Assembly: GCA_021204045.1 (NCBI GenBank)
Contig: JAJQAA010000048.1
Coordinates: 1-64,000, forward strand
Length of the DNA: 64,000 nt
Reading direction: 5' to 3'
Source of the DNA: Clostridiales bacterium
GTDB taxonomy: Bacteria > Bacillota > Clostridia > Lachnospirales > Lachnospiraceae
Both the position numbers and the translations under genes were made by a program. The notes beneath the pieces were generated by a model. That model was not told the origin of the DNA. It made no database searches and was given only the letters and a program-made list of their open reading frames with translations. Below are positions 19,448-29,683 of the stretch, in pieces; within the stretch, counting starts at the first letter, position 1, and every line of letters starts with the position of its first letter.

Positions 19448-20407
19448 TCAGAGGTAGGTTTGGATCAATTCGCATACCTGCCCTGGCGCTTCCATTTGCG
19501 GCAATTCACGAGTGTTTGGGATCAGAAAAGTTTCAATAGAGGAATTATATTTTTTGTATTCCTCAAGTTGCTCGGAAATCGCGCCCAGCTTTGCTCCCCC
19601 TACCAGATAAATGCTATTGTCTATCTTTTTAAGAGCATTGACCAGGTTGCACTTTGTATAATTGCAGAAACAACTGGTAAAAACGGCTTTTGGGTAGGCG
19701 CCGAGATGAGCCGCTTCATAATAGCGATCTGTATAATAAGGAGTTACGGAAACCGGGTTACAGAAAAACTCTTCTGTAAAGAGTGTTTCTATAGACTTTC
19801 GACTGCTTGCCATATGGTAGATCATGGTACCGATAACCGGGAGGTCAAGAATAAATTTGAAGAATCGTGCGCTTCGTCCCGGAATCTGGCTATAATCAAG
19901 CAGAGAAAGCGGATTGATCAGCATGATCTGGTCAAACAGGCTTGGAGTACTGTAGCAGGCCATAATCGGAATCGAAGCGGCTTCTCCGGTAGCGATAACA
20001 TTTGTACGGCGGCCGATTACCGAATGGATAAAATCTGTGATCAGCTGTACATACAGGTAATTGGTATAAGTCATATTTATTTTTTCGGAGCGGCCGCAGC
20101 CCAGAAGATCAATCGTATATATGGTATACTGTTCCTGGAGCAAAGGAATCAGACGGCTCCACTCAAAACCGCAGGAAAACGAGCTGAGATCATGAATCAG
20201 CAATAAGGGTTTACCAGAGCCTGTCTTGGTGTAATAAATGTCACCGAGACGCCATTTGTAACATTGGTGTTCCGGCTCCGAAAGAAGATTGCGGGAGACT
20301 GCGGACATTTTGATCAGTTTATTAACAGCGGCAATGCCGGCACCACTGACGACAACGCTGCCCGCGGAAAGAATGAGCAAAGTAAGTAATTTCTTTTTCG
20401 CTTTCAT
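19448..20407 (-). CDS. Membrane-anchored alpha/beta hydrolase-fold protein, probably inactive
   Basis: 319 aa with a basic N-terminus and hydrophobic anchor (about residues 7-28), then an alpha/beta hydrolase fold: KPLLLIHDLSS (oxyanion loop), YTIYTIDLLGCGRSEK, and C-terminal helix region. The nucleophile elbow, normally GxSxG, reads ATGEA (139-143), so the serine is missing, and the C-terminal position that normally carries the histidine reads TRELPQME. It may be a pseudoenzyme. AGGAGG lies before the ATG. It lies between parS and parA on the opposite strand to parA. Confidence 0.8.
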   Translation of the reverse strand: MKAKKKLLTLLILSAGSVVVSGAGIAAVNKLIKMSAVSRNLLSEPEHQCYKWRLGDIYYTKTGSGKPLLLIHDLSSFSCGFEWSRLIPLLQEQYTIYTIDLLGCGRSEKINMTYTNYLYVQLITDFIHSVIGRRTNVIATGEAASIPIMACYSTPSLFDQIMLINPLSLLDYSQIPGRSARFFKFILDLPVIGTMIYHMASSRKSIETLFTEEFFCNPVSVTPYYTDRYYEAAHLGAYPKAVFTSCFCNYTKCNLVNALKKIDNSIYLVGGAKLGAISEQLEEYKKYNSSIETFLIPNTRELPQMEAPGQVCELIQTYL

Positions 20408-20567
20408 AGCGCCTCCTGTTTGAATTGAAACGAACCGCTATTAGTATAATACAATTTTTCATCATAAACAACAAAATCTAATTATTTTTTGATTCAACAT
20501 AGGAAAAGCGTGAAAAATATGTTATACTGAAAAACAGACTGCGATGTTTTACGAAAAGGATGGAGCT

Positions 20568-21335
20568 ATGGGAAGAATTATTGCGATAGCAAATCAGAAG
20601 GGCGGAGTCGGGAAGACAACCACGGCAATTAATCTTTCTGCCTGTTTGGCCGAAGCCGGACAGAAGGTGCTGACGGTTGATTTTGACCCACAGGGCAACG
20701 CGACCAGCGGCCTTGGTTTTGAAAAGGGCTATATGGATAAAACCGTATACGAGCTGTTGATCGGGGAATGTTCGGTGGGAGAGTGTATTATCCGTGATGT
20801 TCAGGAAAACCTTGATGTGCTTCCATCGGATGTTGACCTGGCGGCGGTGGAAATAGAATTGCTGGACGTAGAAGACAAGGAAAAACTGCTGGGCCGGGAG
20901 CTTCAGAAAGTGGAAGCGGAATATGATTTTATCATTATCGACTGTCCTCCGTCGTTGAATCTTCTGACAATCAATGCATTGGTGGCTGCAGATACGGTTC
21001 TGGTGCCGATTCAGTGCGAATATTACGCGCTGGAAGGTCTGAGTCAGATCCTGCAGACGGTGGACCTGGTCAGAAAAAAACTCAATCCAAGGCTGGAGCT
21101 GGAGGGCGTGGTGTTTACCATGTATGACGCCCGCACAAATCTTTCCCTGGAGGTAGTGGAAAATGTGAAAAGCCATCTGAACCGTACGATTTACAAAACG
21201 ATAATTCCGCGGAATGTGCGGCTGGCGGAAGCGCCAAGCCATGGAATGCCGATAAATTTGTATGACAGCCGTTCTTCGGGAGCGGAAAGCTATCGGATGC
21301 TGGCAGCGGAAGTGATAAGCAGAGGGGTGGAATGA
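20568..21335 (+). CDS. parA: Chromosome-partitioning ATPase ParA/Soj
   Basis: Deviant Walker ATPase (255 aa) that forms gradients on the nucleoid and, in Firmicutes, also regulates DnaA. The deviant Walker A is KGGVGKTTTAIN; DFDPQGNAT and IIIDCPPS follow. The track begins eight codons earlier; the ATG at 20568 (MGRIIAIANQ) is preceded by AAGGATGGAG. Overlaps parB by four bases. Confidence 0.96.
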   Translation: MGRIIAIANQKGGVGKTTTAINLSACLAEAGQKVLTVDFDPQGNATSGLGFEKGYMDKTVYELLIGECSVGECIIRDVQENLDVLPSDVDLAAVEIELLDVEDKEKLLGRELQKVEAEYDFIIIDCPPSLNLLTINALVAADTVLVPIQCEYYALEGLSQILQTVDLVRKKLNPRLELEGVVFTMYDARTNLSLEVVENVKSHLNRTIYKTIIPRNVRLAEAPSHGMPINLYDSRSSGAESYRMLAAEVISRGVE

Positions 21336-22273
21336 TGGCAAAGGTAAAACGAGGACTGGGGAAAGGCCTGGGCGCATTTTTTGGTGAGGAAGTTGTTCAG
21401 GAAGTGGCCAGAGAGAAAGATAACGGGCAGAAGACGGCAGATAGTACCGGGATAGGGGCACAGGAATCAAAAGAACAGACGACGGCACAGATCACGGTGC
21501 GCCTTTCTAAAATCGAACCGAATCCGGAGCAGCCGCGTAAAGATTTTCCGGAGGAGCAATTGCAGGAGCTGGCGGATTCGATCCGGCAGTATGGGATATT
21601 GCAGCCGCTTTTGGTGCAGCCGAAGGGGGAGCGCTATGAGATTATTGCCGGCGAACGCCGCTGGCGGGCGGCAAAGCTGGCTGGAATAAAGGAAGTGCCG
21701 GTTGTTATTCGGGAATATAGTCGCGGACAGGCAATGGAGATCGCCCTGATCGAGAATGTACAGCGGGAGGATCTGAATCCGCTGGAGGAGGCAAAGGCAT
21801 ATCAGTGTCTGATGCAGGAATTTCATCTGAAGCAGGAGGAAATCGCCATCCGGGTTTCCAAGAACCGTACAACTATCACAAACAGCCTGCGGCTCTTAAA
21901 GCTTGATCCCGAAGTGCAGCAGATGCTTGCGGAGAATCAGCTGAGCAATGGGCACGCACGGGCGCTTCTGGCGGTCGAAGATCCGCAGAAGCAGCGGGAG
22001 CTGGCGGTCCGGATCGTCGATGAGGGTATGAGTGTGCGGAGTGTCGAAAAGGCGGTAAAGCAACTGACCAGACCTGTCAGGGAGAAAAAAAAGACAGAAA
22101 CAGACACCGCTACTGAGCTGATTTTTCAAAATATCGAGCATCGCCTGAAAGAAGTTATGGGCACGAAAGTAACCATTGCCCGCAGGGATTCAAACAAAGG
22201 GAAAATAGAGATCGAGTATTATTCAAAGGAAGATCTGGAACGGATTATTGAGATGATGGAATCCATGCATTGA
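21332..22273 (+). CDS. parB: Chromosome-partitioning protein ParB/Spo0J
   Basis: CTP-dependent DNA clamp (313 aa) that binds parS. N-terminal KRGLGKGLGAFF recruits ParA; the CTP/catalytic region has EPNPEQPRKDF, GERRWRAAKLAG and ENVQREDLNPLEEA; the HTH is RVSKNRTTITNSLRLLKL; a C-terminal dimer domain follows. Two perfect parS sites are 2 kb upstream. Two adjacent ATG codons (21332, 21335) make the exact start uncertain by one residue. Confidence 0.96.
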   Translation: MMAKVKRGLGKGLGAFFGEEVVQEVAREKDNGQKTADSTGIGAQESKEQTTAQITVRLSKIEPNPEQPRKDFPEEQLQELADSIRQYGILQPLLVQPKGERYEIIAGERRWRAAKLAGIKEVPVVIREYSRGQAMEIALIENVQREDLNPLEEAKAYQCLMQEFHLKQEEIAIRVSKNRTTITNSLRLLKLDPEVQQMLAENQLSNGHARALLAVEDPQKQRELAVRIVDEGMSVRSVEKAVKQLTRPVREKKKTETDTATELIFQNIEHRLKEVMGTKVTIARRDSNKGKIEIEYYSKEDLERIIEMMESMH

Positions 22274-22310
22274 ACATTCGGTTTTGTGCTGAATCAGAGG
22301 AGACATCCAG

Positions 22311-22829
22311 ATGGAAGGAACATTAGGTAGTGGAATTGATCTTGCCGGACTGGTTATAGCAATGGCCGTTCTGGTGGGAATTTTGCTGATTATAGTGATC
22401 GTATGCATTATACAAATGAGAAAGCTGTATCGGCGATACGATTATTTCATGAGGGGCAGGGACGCGGAATCACTGGAAGCAATGATGATCCGTCTTTCGG
22501 AGGATATTCAGGAGCTCAAATCACAGGATCGGGCGAACAAAGATCTGATCCGCACGGTAAACAAAAATATGCGCGCATCCTTTCAGAAGTTTGGAATGGT
22601 AAAATACAACGCATTCAAAGGGATGGGCGGCAATTTAAGCTTTGCATTTGCGCTTCTGGATTATACGAATTCCGGGCTGGTGATGAATGCGGTACACAGC
22701 CGAGAAGGGTGTTATTTATATCTGAAAGAAGTTGATCGCGGCCGGACAGACGTTCTGCTTGGCAATGAAGAAAAGGAGGCGCTGGAAATGGCGCTCGGCT
22801 ATAAGGAAAAGCAGGATGGACGGCAATAG
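22311..22829 (+). CDS. DUF4446 family membrane protein
   Basis: 172 aa with one long N-terminal membrane segment (about residues 12-36), a Arg/Tyr-rich junction, a helical stretch (LSEDIQELKSQDRANKD) and a conserved C-terminal domain containing KYNAFKGMGGNLSFAFALLD and SREGCYLYLKEV. This family commonly sits behind parB in Firmicutes. Its function is unknown; linkage to segregation is only positional. Confidence 0.88.
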   Translation: MEGTLGSGIDLAGLVIAMAVLVGILLIIVIVCIIQMRKLYRRYDYFMRGRDAESLEAMMIRLSEDIQELKSQDRANKDLIRTVNKNMRASFQKFGMVKYNAFKGMGGNLSFAFALLDYTNSGLVMNAVHSREGCYLYLKEVDRGRTDVLLGNEEKEALEMALGYKEKQDGRQ

Positions 22830-22867
22830 AAGAATCGGTCATCGGGAAATAAGATTGGCAGACAATC

Positions 22868-22894
22868 GCTGGCATGCGGTTGCCTGCTATTTTT
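22868..22894 (+). terminator. Possible terminator after the DUF4446 gene
   Basis: GCTGGCA and TGCCTGC arms (one mismatch) around TGCGGT are followed by TATTTTT. It would close the parAB transcription unit. The stem is short. Confidence 0.4.
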
Positions 22895-23045
22895 GTCTGC
22901 AGGATTTTTGGAAAACGGTCTGTACAAACATATTTATAGTTAATGGCGGTTTAATAAGAAAAAGAATAATATAGCGCAGGACGATATATCGCCCTAGTAT
23001 CCGAAAAATTTCGTCTACACTTAGTGACAAAAAAGGAGGATAACT

Positions 23046-23285
23046 ATGACGATATGTGAAGCAACGAGTTACCGGATTGCTGAATTGTGCAGGAAGAAAA
23101 ACCTCACCGGTTATTTCGTCAGTTACCGTGCTGGAATGCCGCCCTCTACATATAAAAGTATTATGAATGGTAAGAGCAAAAATCCAGGGATTGTTAATAT
23201 CAACAAAATTGCGGATGGGCTGGGCGTTACAATCCGGGAGTTCTATGATTCGGAGATTTTTGATAATCTGGATCCGGATGAGTAG
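23046..23285 (+). CDS. Small XRE-type helix-turn-helix protein
   Basis: 79 aa made almost entirely of an HTH_3/XRE domain: YRIAELCRKKNLTGYFVSYRAG, PPSTYKSIMNGKSKNPGIV, INKIADGLGVTIREFYD. There is no sensor domain. AAAGGAGG is seven bases before ATG. No palindromic operator is obvious near it. It is separated from the TSCPD gene by 89 bases. Confidence 0.82.
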   Translation: MTICEATSYRIAELCRKKNLTGYFVSYRAGMPPSTYKSIMNGKSKNPGIVNINKIADGLGVTIREFYDSEIFDNLDPDE

Positions 23286-23374
23286 AAAATGTCATGATAA
23301 AAATGAATGGACATCCCCTCGTTTGCGTGCTAATATGAAGTCGTATCTGGTGTGCAAAAAAAGGAGGAAATGTC

Positions 23375-23638
23375 ATGAGATATACAGCAAAAACACAGAT
23401 GGTCTGCGCGACACAGATCGCGTTTGATCTGGACGGCGATGTGGTGAGAAATGTTGTGTTTACCAATGGATGCAACGGTAATCTGAAAGCGATCGGCAAA
23501 CTGGTCGAGGGGATGACGGTGGAGCAGATTGAAGGGTATCTGAGTGGAAATACCTGCGGCAACAAGCCCACGTCATGCGCGGATCAGCTGGCGCGGGCTG
23601 TGCGGGCAAAGTATAATGAAAGTCAGGCCGCTAAATAA
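23375..23638 (+). CDS. TSCPD domain protein, TIGR03905 type
   Basis: 87 aa matching the short TSCPD family related to the C-terminal region of B12-dependent ribonucleotide reductases. Conserved cysteines lie in TNGCNGN, NTCG and TSCADQ. The function is not known; the cysteine set suggests metal or redox use. AAGGAGGAAATGTC precedes the ATG. Convergent with the panE-like gene. Confidence 0.88.
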   Translation: MRYTAKTQMVCATQIAFDLDGDVVRNVVFTNGCNGNLKAIGKLVEGMTVEQIEGYLSGNTCGNKPTSCADQLARAVRAKYNESQAAK

Positions 23639-23659
23639 TACGGATGTCCGACACGACTA

Positions 23660-24613
23660 TCAGTAATTTGCTTCCATTTCTTTAATTCGTGTGTAAAGCC
23701 AGTCATTGACCGGTGTGGGAAGGCCGTATTTTGCGGAACGTTTGCGCACGGTGCCGGAGAACAGTTCTACTTCCGACGGCCGATGGGCGACGCCGTCCTG
23801 ACGCATGGAGGGCATCCCTTCCGGGGAAAGCGTCTCCATGAGCGCGATATAATCAGCAATTTCTTTTTCGCCGAGGGCAATCCCCTCGGCGTTTGCGAGT
23901 GCGATGACTTCACGCATGGCGGCGATCATGGTATCGCGGGGTTTTCCGGGCGCGACCGCGCCGCCGTAGGTGGTTTCAAAAACCATACAAATCTGATTGA
24001 TGCCGACATTCAGCATGAATTTGCCCCAGAGACGGTAGCGGATATCGGGTTCCACCGTATAAGCAATACCGACACGATCCAGATAGCGGACAAGCGCGGC
24101 AAGACGATCCGGAGCGGTGGACATAGCTTCGTTCGGTTCGGAAGAGTTTTGTTCTGCTTTTTCGAGAATCCCGATTCGTAATTCCCCTGGTTTGATATAA
24201 GTGAGATCGCCGCCGAATTTGACAGCGTCCATACCCTGCGCGACGCAGTAAATTATGTGTTCCATGCCATAGCGGGCGCCGATGATTTCTTCGCTGGTAA
24301 TGCCGTTGATCACGGAGATGATGATTGTGTCCGGGCCGACGCAGCCCGCCATGGTATCAAGAGCGTCTGTAAGCGCGGTGGATTTGACTGCAACAATGAC
24401 AAGGTCGGCGGGGATGGCATTCCTGCTGTCAATCACGGGGAAATGGCATTCTTTGTGGTTGACGGTAAAACGCATCTGCTGATATTTTGCGACGCGGTCG
24501 GATTCCGCGACGAAGCAGACGGCATCCGGGCCGAGCGCAGCAGTGATCTGGCTGGCAAAAAGCATGCCGAGTGCGCCCATGCCGACAATAGCGGCCGAAT
24601 GGATTTCTTTCAT
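23660..24613 (-). CDS. Ketopantoate reductase family protein
   Basis: Two-domain NAD(P) enzyme (317 aa) of the ApbA/PanE family, which reduces 2-dehydropantoate in pantothenate synthesis. NADP site VGMGALGMLFA at the N-terminus, VAVKSTALTDAL, and the C-terminal helical domain with GKFMLNVGINQ and SMRQDG. No other pan genes are nearby, and many paralogues of this family have other substrates, so panE itself is not claimed. Confidence 0.85.
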   Translation of the reverse strand: MKEIHSAAIVGMGALGMLFASQITAALGPDAVCFVAESDRVAKYQQMRFTVNHKECHFPVIDSRNAIPADLVIVAVKSTALTDALDTMAGCVGPDTIIISVINGITSEEIIGARYGMEHIIYCVAQGMDAVKFGGDLTYIKPGELRIGILEKAEQNSSEPNEAMSTAPDRLAALVRYLDRVGIAYTVEPDIRYRLWGKFMLNVGINQICMVFETTYGGAVAPGKPRDTMIAAMREVIALANAEGIALGEKEIADYIALMETLSPEGMPSMRQDGVAHRPSEVELFSGTVRKRSAKYGLPTPVNDWLYTRIKEMEANY

Positions 24614-24811
24614 AATAAATAAATTCTCCTTCGAATGGGTTTTCTTATCCGGCGTCCGCGTTGCGGGCGCATTTGTTTTACTATAGCCTTTTTTGACAGG
24701 AAAATCAAGAAAAGGCTTGCAAAATCACCATTTTCCTGTACAATAAATGTGATGCGGAGGATGAGGACAGAAGTTGCCCTCTTTTTTTACGAGGAAAGGT
24801 GTTATTAATTT

Positions 24812-26449
24812 ATGATTAGTGCAAACGGAGTGACCCTGCGGCTGGGGAAAAAAGCCCTGTTTGAGGATGTGAATATCAAGTTTGTGGAAGGCTGCTGCTA
24901 TGGTTTGATTGGTGCGAACGGTGCGGGGAAGTCGACGTTTCTGCGCATTCTTTCCGGACAGCTTGAACCGACAAACGGCGATGTGGTGATTACGCCGGGC
25001 CAACGGCTTTCTTTTTTGCAGCAGGATCAGTTTAAATATGACGAATACCAGGTTATGGATGCGGTGATCATGGGAAACCCTCATCTGTATGAGGTAATGA
25101 AGGAAAAGGACGCCATTTATATGAAGGCGGATTTTTCCGACGCGGACGGCATCCGGGCGGCAGAGCTGGAAGGAGAGTTCGCGGAGATGAACGGGTGGGA
25201 AGCGGAATCTGACGCGGCGAACCTGCTGAACGGTCTGGGCGTTGATACGGAATATCATTACAGCACGATGAAAGACCTGACCGGCGCATTGAAGGTGAAA
25301 GTGCTGCTGGCGCAGGCGCTGTTTGGCAATCCGGACATCCTGCTTCTGGACGAGCCGACGAACCATCTGGATCTGGACGCGATCGCCTGGCTGGAGGAAT
25401 TTCTGATCAATTTCCAGAATACGGTGATCGTCGTCTCTCATGACCGCTATTTTCTGAATAAGGTCTGTACCAATATTGCGGATATCGATTACGGCAAAAT
25501 CCAGCTGTACGCCGGAAACTATGATTTCTGGTATGAATCCAGCCAGCTGATGATCAAGCAGATGAAAGAAGCAAACCGTAAGAAGGAAGAGAAGATCAAA
25601 GAACTGCAGGAGTTTATCCAGCGCTTCTCCGCCAATGCCTCCAAGTCCAAACAGGCGACCTCGAGAAAGCGAGCCCTGGAAAAAATTGAACTTGACGATA
25701 TCCGCCCGTCGAGCCGGAAATATCCTTATATTGATTTCCGCCCGGCACGCGAGATTGGCAATGAAGTCCTGAAGGTAGAAAATCTGAGCAAGACCGTCAA
25801 CGGAGTGAAGGTACTGGATGGATTGACCTTTACGTTAAACCATGATGATAAGGTCGCGCTGGTGGGGCCAAACGAGCAGGCGAAAACAATCCTGTTCCAG
25901 ATCCTGGCCGGAGAGATGGAGCCGGACGAGGGCACTTATAAGTGGGGGCTGACAACCTCGCAGTCTTATTTTCCGAAGGACAACAGCCATGAGTTTGACA
26001 GCGATGATACGATCGTGGATTGGCTGACCCAGTATTCACCGGTGAAGGACGTGACCTATGTGCGCGGCTTCCTCGGGCGCATGCTGTTTGCCGGGGAGGA
26101 CGGTGTCAAGAAGGTGCGGGTGCTGTCCGGCGGTGAGAAGGTGCGCTGCATGCTTTCCAAACTGATGATTTCCGGTGCGAATGTGCTTCTGCTGGACGAG
26201 CCGACGGATCATTTGGACATGGAGGCGATTACGGCGCTGAATACCGGTCTGGTAAAATTCCCGGGCGTGCTGATTTTCTCGTCCCGCGATCATCAGATTG
26301 TGCAGACGACCGCGAACCGGATCATGGAAATTGTGAACGGGCAGCTGATTGACAAGATTACGACTTACGACGAGTATCTGGAGAATGACGAGATGGCGAG
26401 AAAGCGTTTTGTCTTCTCAGTATCGGAAAAACAGGCGGAAGATAACTAA
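24812..26449 (+). CDS. ABC-F family ATPase with degenerate motifs
   Basis: Two tandem ABC ATPase domains without membrane segments (545 aa), of the YkpA/YbiT-like ABC-F branch that acts on ribosomes. First domain: GANGAGKST, signature changed to LTGALKVK, LLLDEPTNHLDLDAI. The inter-domain linker (MIKQMKEANRKKEEKIKEL) is highly charged. Second domain: Walker A is GPNEQAKTI in place of GxxGxGKT, signature LSGGEKVR, LLLDEPTDHLD, and the switch is SSRDHQ. A translation factor role is likelier than drug resistance, but neither is shown. Confidence 0.85.
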   Translation: MISANGVTLRLGKKALFEDVNIKFVEGCCYGLIGANGAGKSTFLRILSGQLEPTNGDVVITPGQRLSFLQQDQFKYDEYQVMDAVIMGNPHLYEVMKEKDAIYMKADFSDADGIRAAELEGEFAEMNGWEAESDAANLLNGLGVDTEYHYSTMKDLTGALKVKVLLAQALFGNPDILLLDEPTNHLDLDAIAWLEEFLINFQNTVIVVSHDRYFLNKVCTNIADIDYGKIQLYAGNYDFWYESSQLMIKQMKEANRKKEEKIKELQEFIQRFSANASKSKQATSRKRALEKIELDDIRPSSRKYPYIDFRPAREIGNEVLKVENLSKTVNGVKVLDGLTFTLNHDDKVALVGPNEQAKTILFQILAGEMEPDEGTYKWGLTTSQSYFPKDNSHEFDSDDTIVDWLTQYSPVKDVTYVRGFLGRMLFAGEDGVKKVRVLSGGEKVRCMLSKLMISGANVLLLDEPTDHLDMEAITALNTGLVKFPGVLIFSSRDHQIVQTTANRIMEIVNGQLIDKITTYDEYLENDEMARKRFVFSVSEKQAEDN

Positions 26450-26537
26450 AACGTTAATATCGCAGAGGTAATTTCCAAGGCGTAAGTCTAGGGGCGGATC
26501 TAAAGCATCTAATCTAAGGCGATCATGCACGGGATAC

Positions 26538-26566
26538 TTGACTTTATCACATTGAATTGCTATAAT
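26538..26566 (+). promoter_or_regulatory. gdhA promoter
   Basis: TTGACT, 17 bases, TATAAT, 53 bases before the gdhA start. The 88 bases between the ABC-F stop and this promoter show nothing else I recognise. Confidence 0.7.
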
Positions 26567-26600
26567 CTCCAGTAATTGTGCAGGCAGATGTAATGTCTAA

Positions 26601-27953
<1,353 letters not shown>

Positions 27954-28050
27954 GACGATTGTGCTCATACAAATAATGCGCAGGAAAAAGGTTTTTTCAG
28001 GTAATGTAGTGTTTGGGTATTGCGCGTAATGTGTAAGGGGAAAGTTTCCC

Positions 28051-28078
28051 TTGACATATCATAGAGGCATGCTATACT
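28051..28078 (+). promoter_or_regulatory. Promoter of the riboflavin operon
   Basis: TTGACA, 16 bases, TATACT, about 20 bases before the FMN riboswitch. Confidence 0.75.
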
Positions 28079-28097
28079 GGTGTTGTTAATTGAATAA

Positions 28098-28205
28098 TTC
28101 CTTCAGGGCGGGGTGCAATTCCCGACCGGTGGTAAAGCCCACGAGCCGCAAGGCATGATTCGGTGAAACTCCGAGGCCGACAGTAAAGTCTGGATAGAAG
28201 AAGGT
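28098..28205 (+). ncRNA. FMN riboswitch (RFN element)
   Basis: The conserved RFN consensus is plain: TTCAGGGCGGGGTG, CCCGACCGGTGGTA, AGCCCACGAGC, GGTGAAACTCCGAGGCCGACAGT and TCTGGAT..GAAGAAGG, closing the first stem on CCTTC. It binds FMN and represses the rib operon when flavin is plentiful. A strong terminator follows 38 bases later. Confidence 0.97.
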
Positions 28206-28243
28206 TATGCGGATTTGTTTGCCATACGCAAAATAAGAAAATC

Positions 28244-28282
28244 GCTCTGGAGTGTTTCCTGAAACATTCCGGAGCTTTTTCT
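28244..28282 (+). terminator. Riboswitch-controlled terminator
   Basis: A 15-pair hairpin (GCTCTGGAGTGTTTC against GAAACATTCCGGAGC, wobble pairs tolerated) with a two-base loop region and TTTTTC tail. It is the expected FMN-dependent expression platform. Confidence 0.85.
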
Positions 28283-28452
28283 TACTTTGAAAGTCCCGGA
28301 TGGTGGCGGTATGGACTGCGCGCCTGCGACGCGTAAGTCGGTCCTTTCGGATACGCAAGGACATATTGGCATCGGATGGATTTTTATGTACGGTAAAACG
28401 CGGTTTTCCGATGGTGAAGGAACCGCAGCAAATTGGCAGATAATGAAAGAAG

Positions 28453-28484
28453 CGCCCTGAATCGAGGTATTCGGGGCGTTTTTG
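28453..28484 (+). terminator. Second terminator-like hairpin in the rib leader
   Basis: CGCCCTGAAT and ATTCGGGGCG pair over ten positions around CGAGGT, followed by TTTTTG. It lies between the first terminator and ribD, so transcripts must pass two stops. The 170 bases between the hairpins show no convincing gene. Confidence 0.6.
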
Positions 28485-28576
28485 TCGTCCGGGAAACGAA
28501 TCTCTCAGGACGATTTCTGACACCCGGAAAACGAAGCGGCCAAAGAAATTTTGATGTAAAGGAGATGGTTGTTTGC

Positions 28577-29683
28577 ATGAGTGATGAGGAATACATGCAC
28601 CTGGCGCTGGAACTTGCGAAGAAAGGGTGCGGCTGGACGTCGCCGAATCCGATGGTGGGCGCGGTGATTGTGAAGGATGGGCGGATCATTGGTCAGGGTT
28701 ATCATCAGAAATATGGTGAGAAGCATGCGGAGCGCAACGCGCTGGCGACCTGCACGGAAGATCCGGCGGGGGCGGAGCTGTACGTGACGCTGGAGCCCTG
28801 CTGTCATTTCGGGAAGCAGCCGCCGTGTACGGATGCGATTCTGGAGGCGGGAATCCGCCGGGTTGTCATAGGTTCGGGAGATCCGAATCCGCGGGTGGCG
28901 GGAAAAGGCATTCAGATTCTGCGGGAGCATGGCATTGAGGTAAAGGAAGATGTCCTGCGGGAAGAATGCGACCGGCTGAATGATATTTTCCTTTACTATA
29001 TCCGGACATGCCAGCCTTATGTGATCCTGAAATACGCGATGACGATGGACGGGAAAATTGCTTCCTGTACCGGAGAGTCGAAATGGATTACCGGAGAGGC
29101 CGCGCGAAACCACGCGCATGAACTGCGCGGCCGCTGCCGGGCGATTATGGTGGGTGTAGGCACGGTGCTGGCGGATGATCCCATGCTGACCTGTCGTATG
29201 GAAAGCGGCAGGGATCCGGTGCGAATAGTCTGCGATTCTCATCTGCGCACGCCGCTCACGGCGCAGGTGGTGAAAACAGCGTGGCAGGTACCGACGATTC
29301 TGGCGACCTGCTGCACGGATGAGGAGCGGCAGCGCGCTTACCTGGAAGCAGGGTGCCGTATCATAAGGATTCCTCCAAAGGACGGGCGTGTGGATCTGCG
29401 GCTTCTGGCAAAGCAGCTGGGGCAGGAAACGATTGACAGTATCCTGATCGAGGGCGGCGCGGCGCTGAACTGGTCAGCGCTGGAGAGCGGCATTGTGAAA
29501 CGGGTGGAGACTTATATCGCGCCGAAACTGCTGGGTGGAGCGCAGGCGCCGGGGCCGGTTGCCGGAGAAGGAATCCCGTCGCTATCGCGGGCAGTACGGT
29601 TGAAAAACAGCCGGATCCAGCGTTTCGGGGAGGACATTCTGATTGAAAGCGAGGTGGAGCAGGATGTTTACGGGAATTGTTGA
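28577..29683 (+). CDS. ribD: Riboflavin biosynthesis deaminase-reductase RibD
   Basis: Bifunctional enzyme (368 aa) that deaminates and then reduces the pyrimidine intermediate. The N-terminal zinc deaminase shows HAERNAL and PCCHFGKQPPCTDAI; the C-terminal reductase begins near YVILKYAMTMDGKIA. The track opens 48 codons early at a TTG inside the leader; the ATG at 28577 (MSDEEYMHLALE) is the family start, with AAAGGAG about 12 bases upstream. It overlaps ribE by 20 bases. Confidence 0.95.
   Translation: MSDEEYMHLALELAKKGCGWTSPNPMVGAVIVKDGRIIGQGYHQKYGEKHAERNALATCTEDPAGAELYVTLEPCCHFGKQPPCTDAILEAGIRRVVIGSGDPNPRVAGKGIQILREHGIEVKEDVLREECDRLNDIFLYYIRTCQPYVILKYAMTMDGKIASCTGESKWITGEAARNHAHELRGRCRAIMVGVGTVLADDPMLTCRMESGRDPVRIVCDSHLRTPLTAQVVKTAWQVPTILATCCTDEERQRAYLEAGCRIIRIPPKDGRVDLRLLAKQLGQETIDSILIEGGAALNWSALESGIVKRVETYIAPKLLGGAQAPGPVAGEGIPSLSRAVRLKNSRIQRFGEDILIESEVEQDVYGNC

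Noticed and set aside
24740-24811. Antibiotic-inducible attenuator ahead of the ABC-F gene
   Set aside because: A GAGG/CCTC pairing with a T run exists, but the stem is only four to five pairs and no leader peptide is evident.
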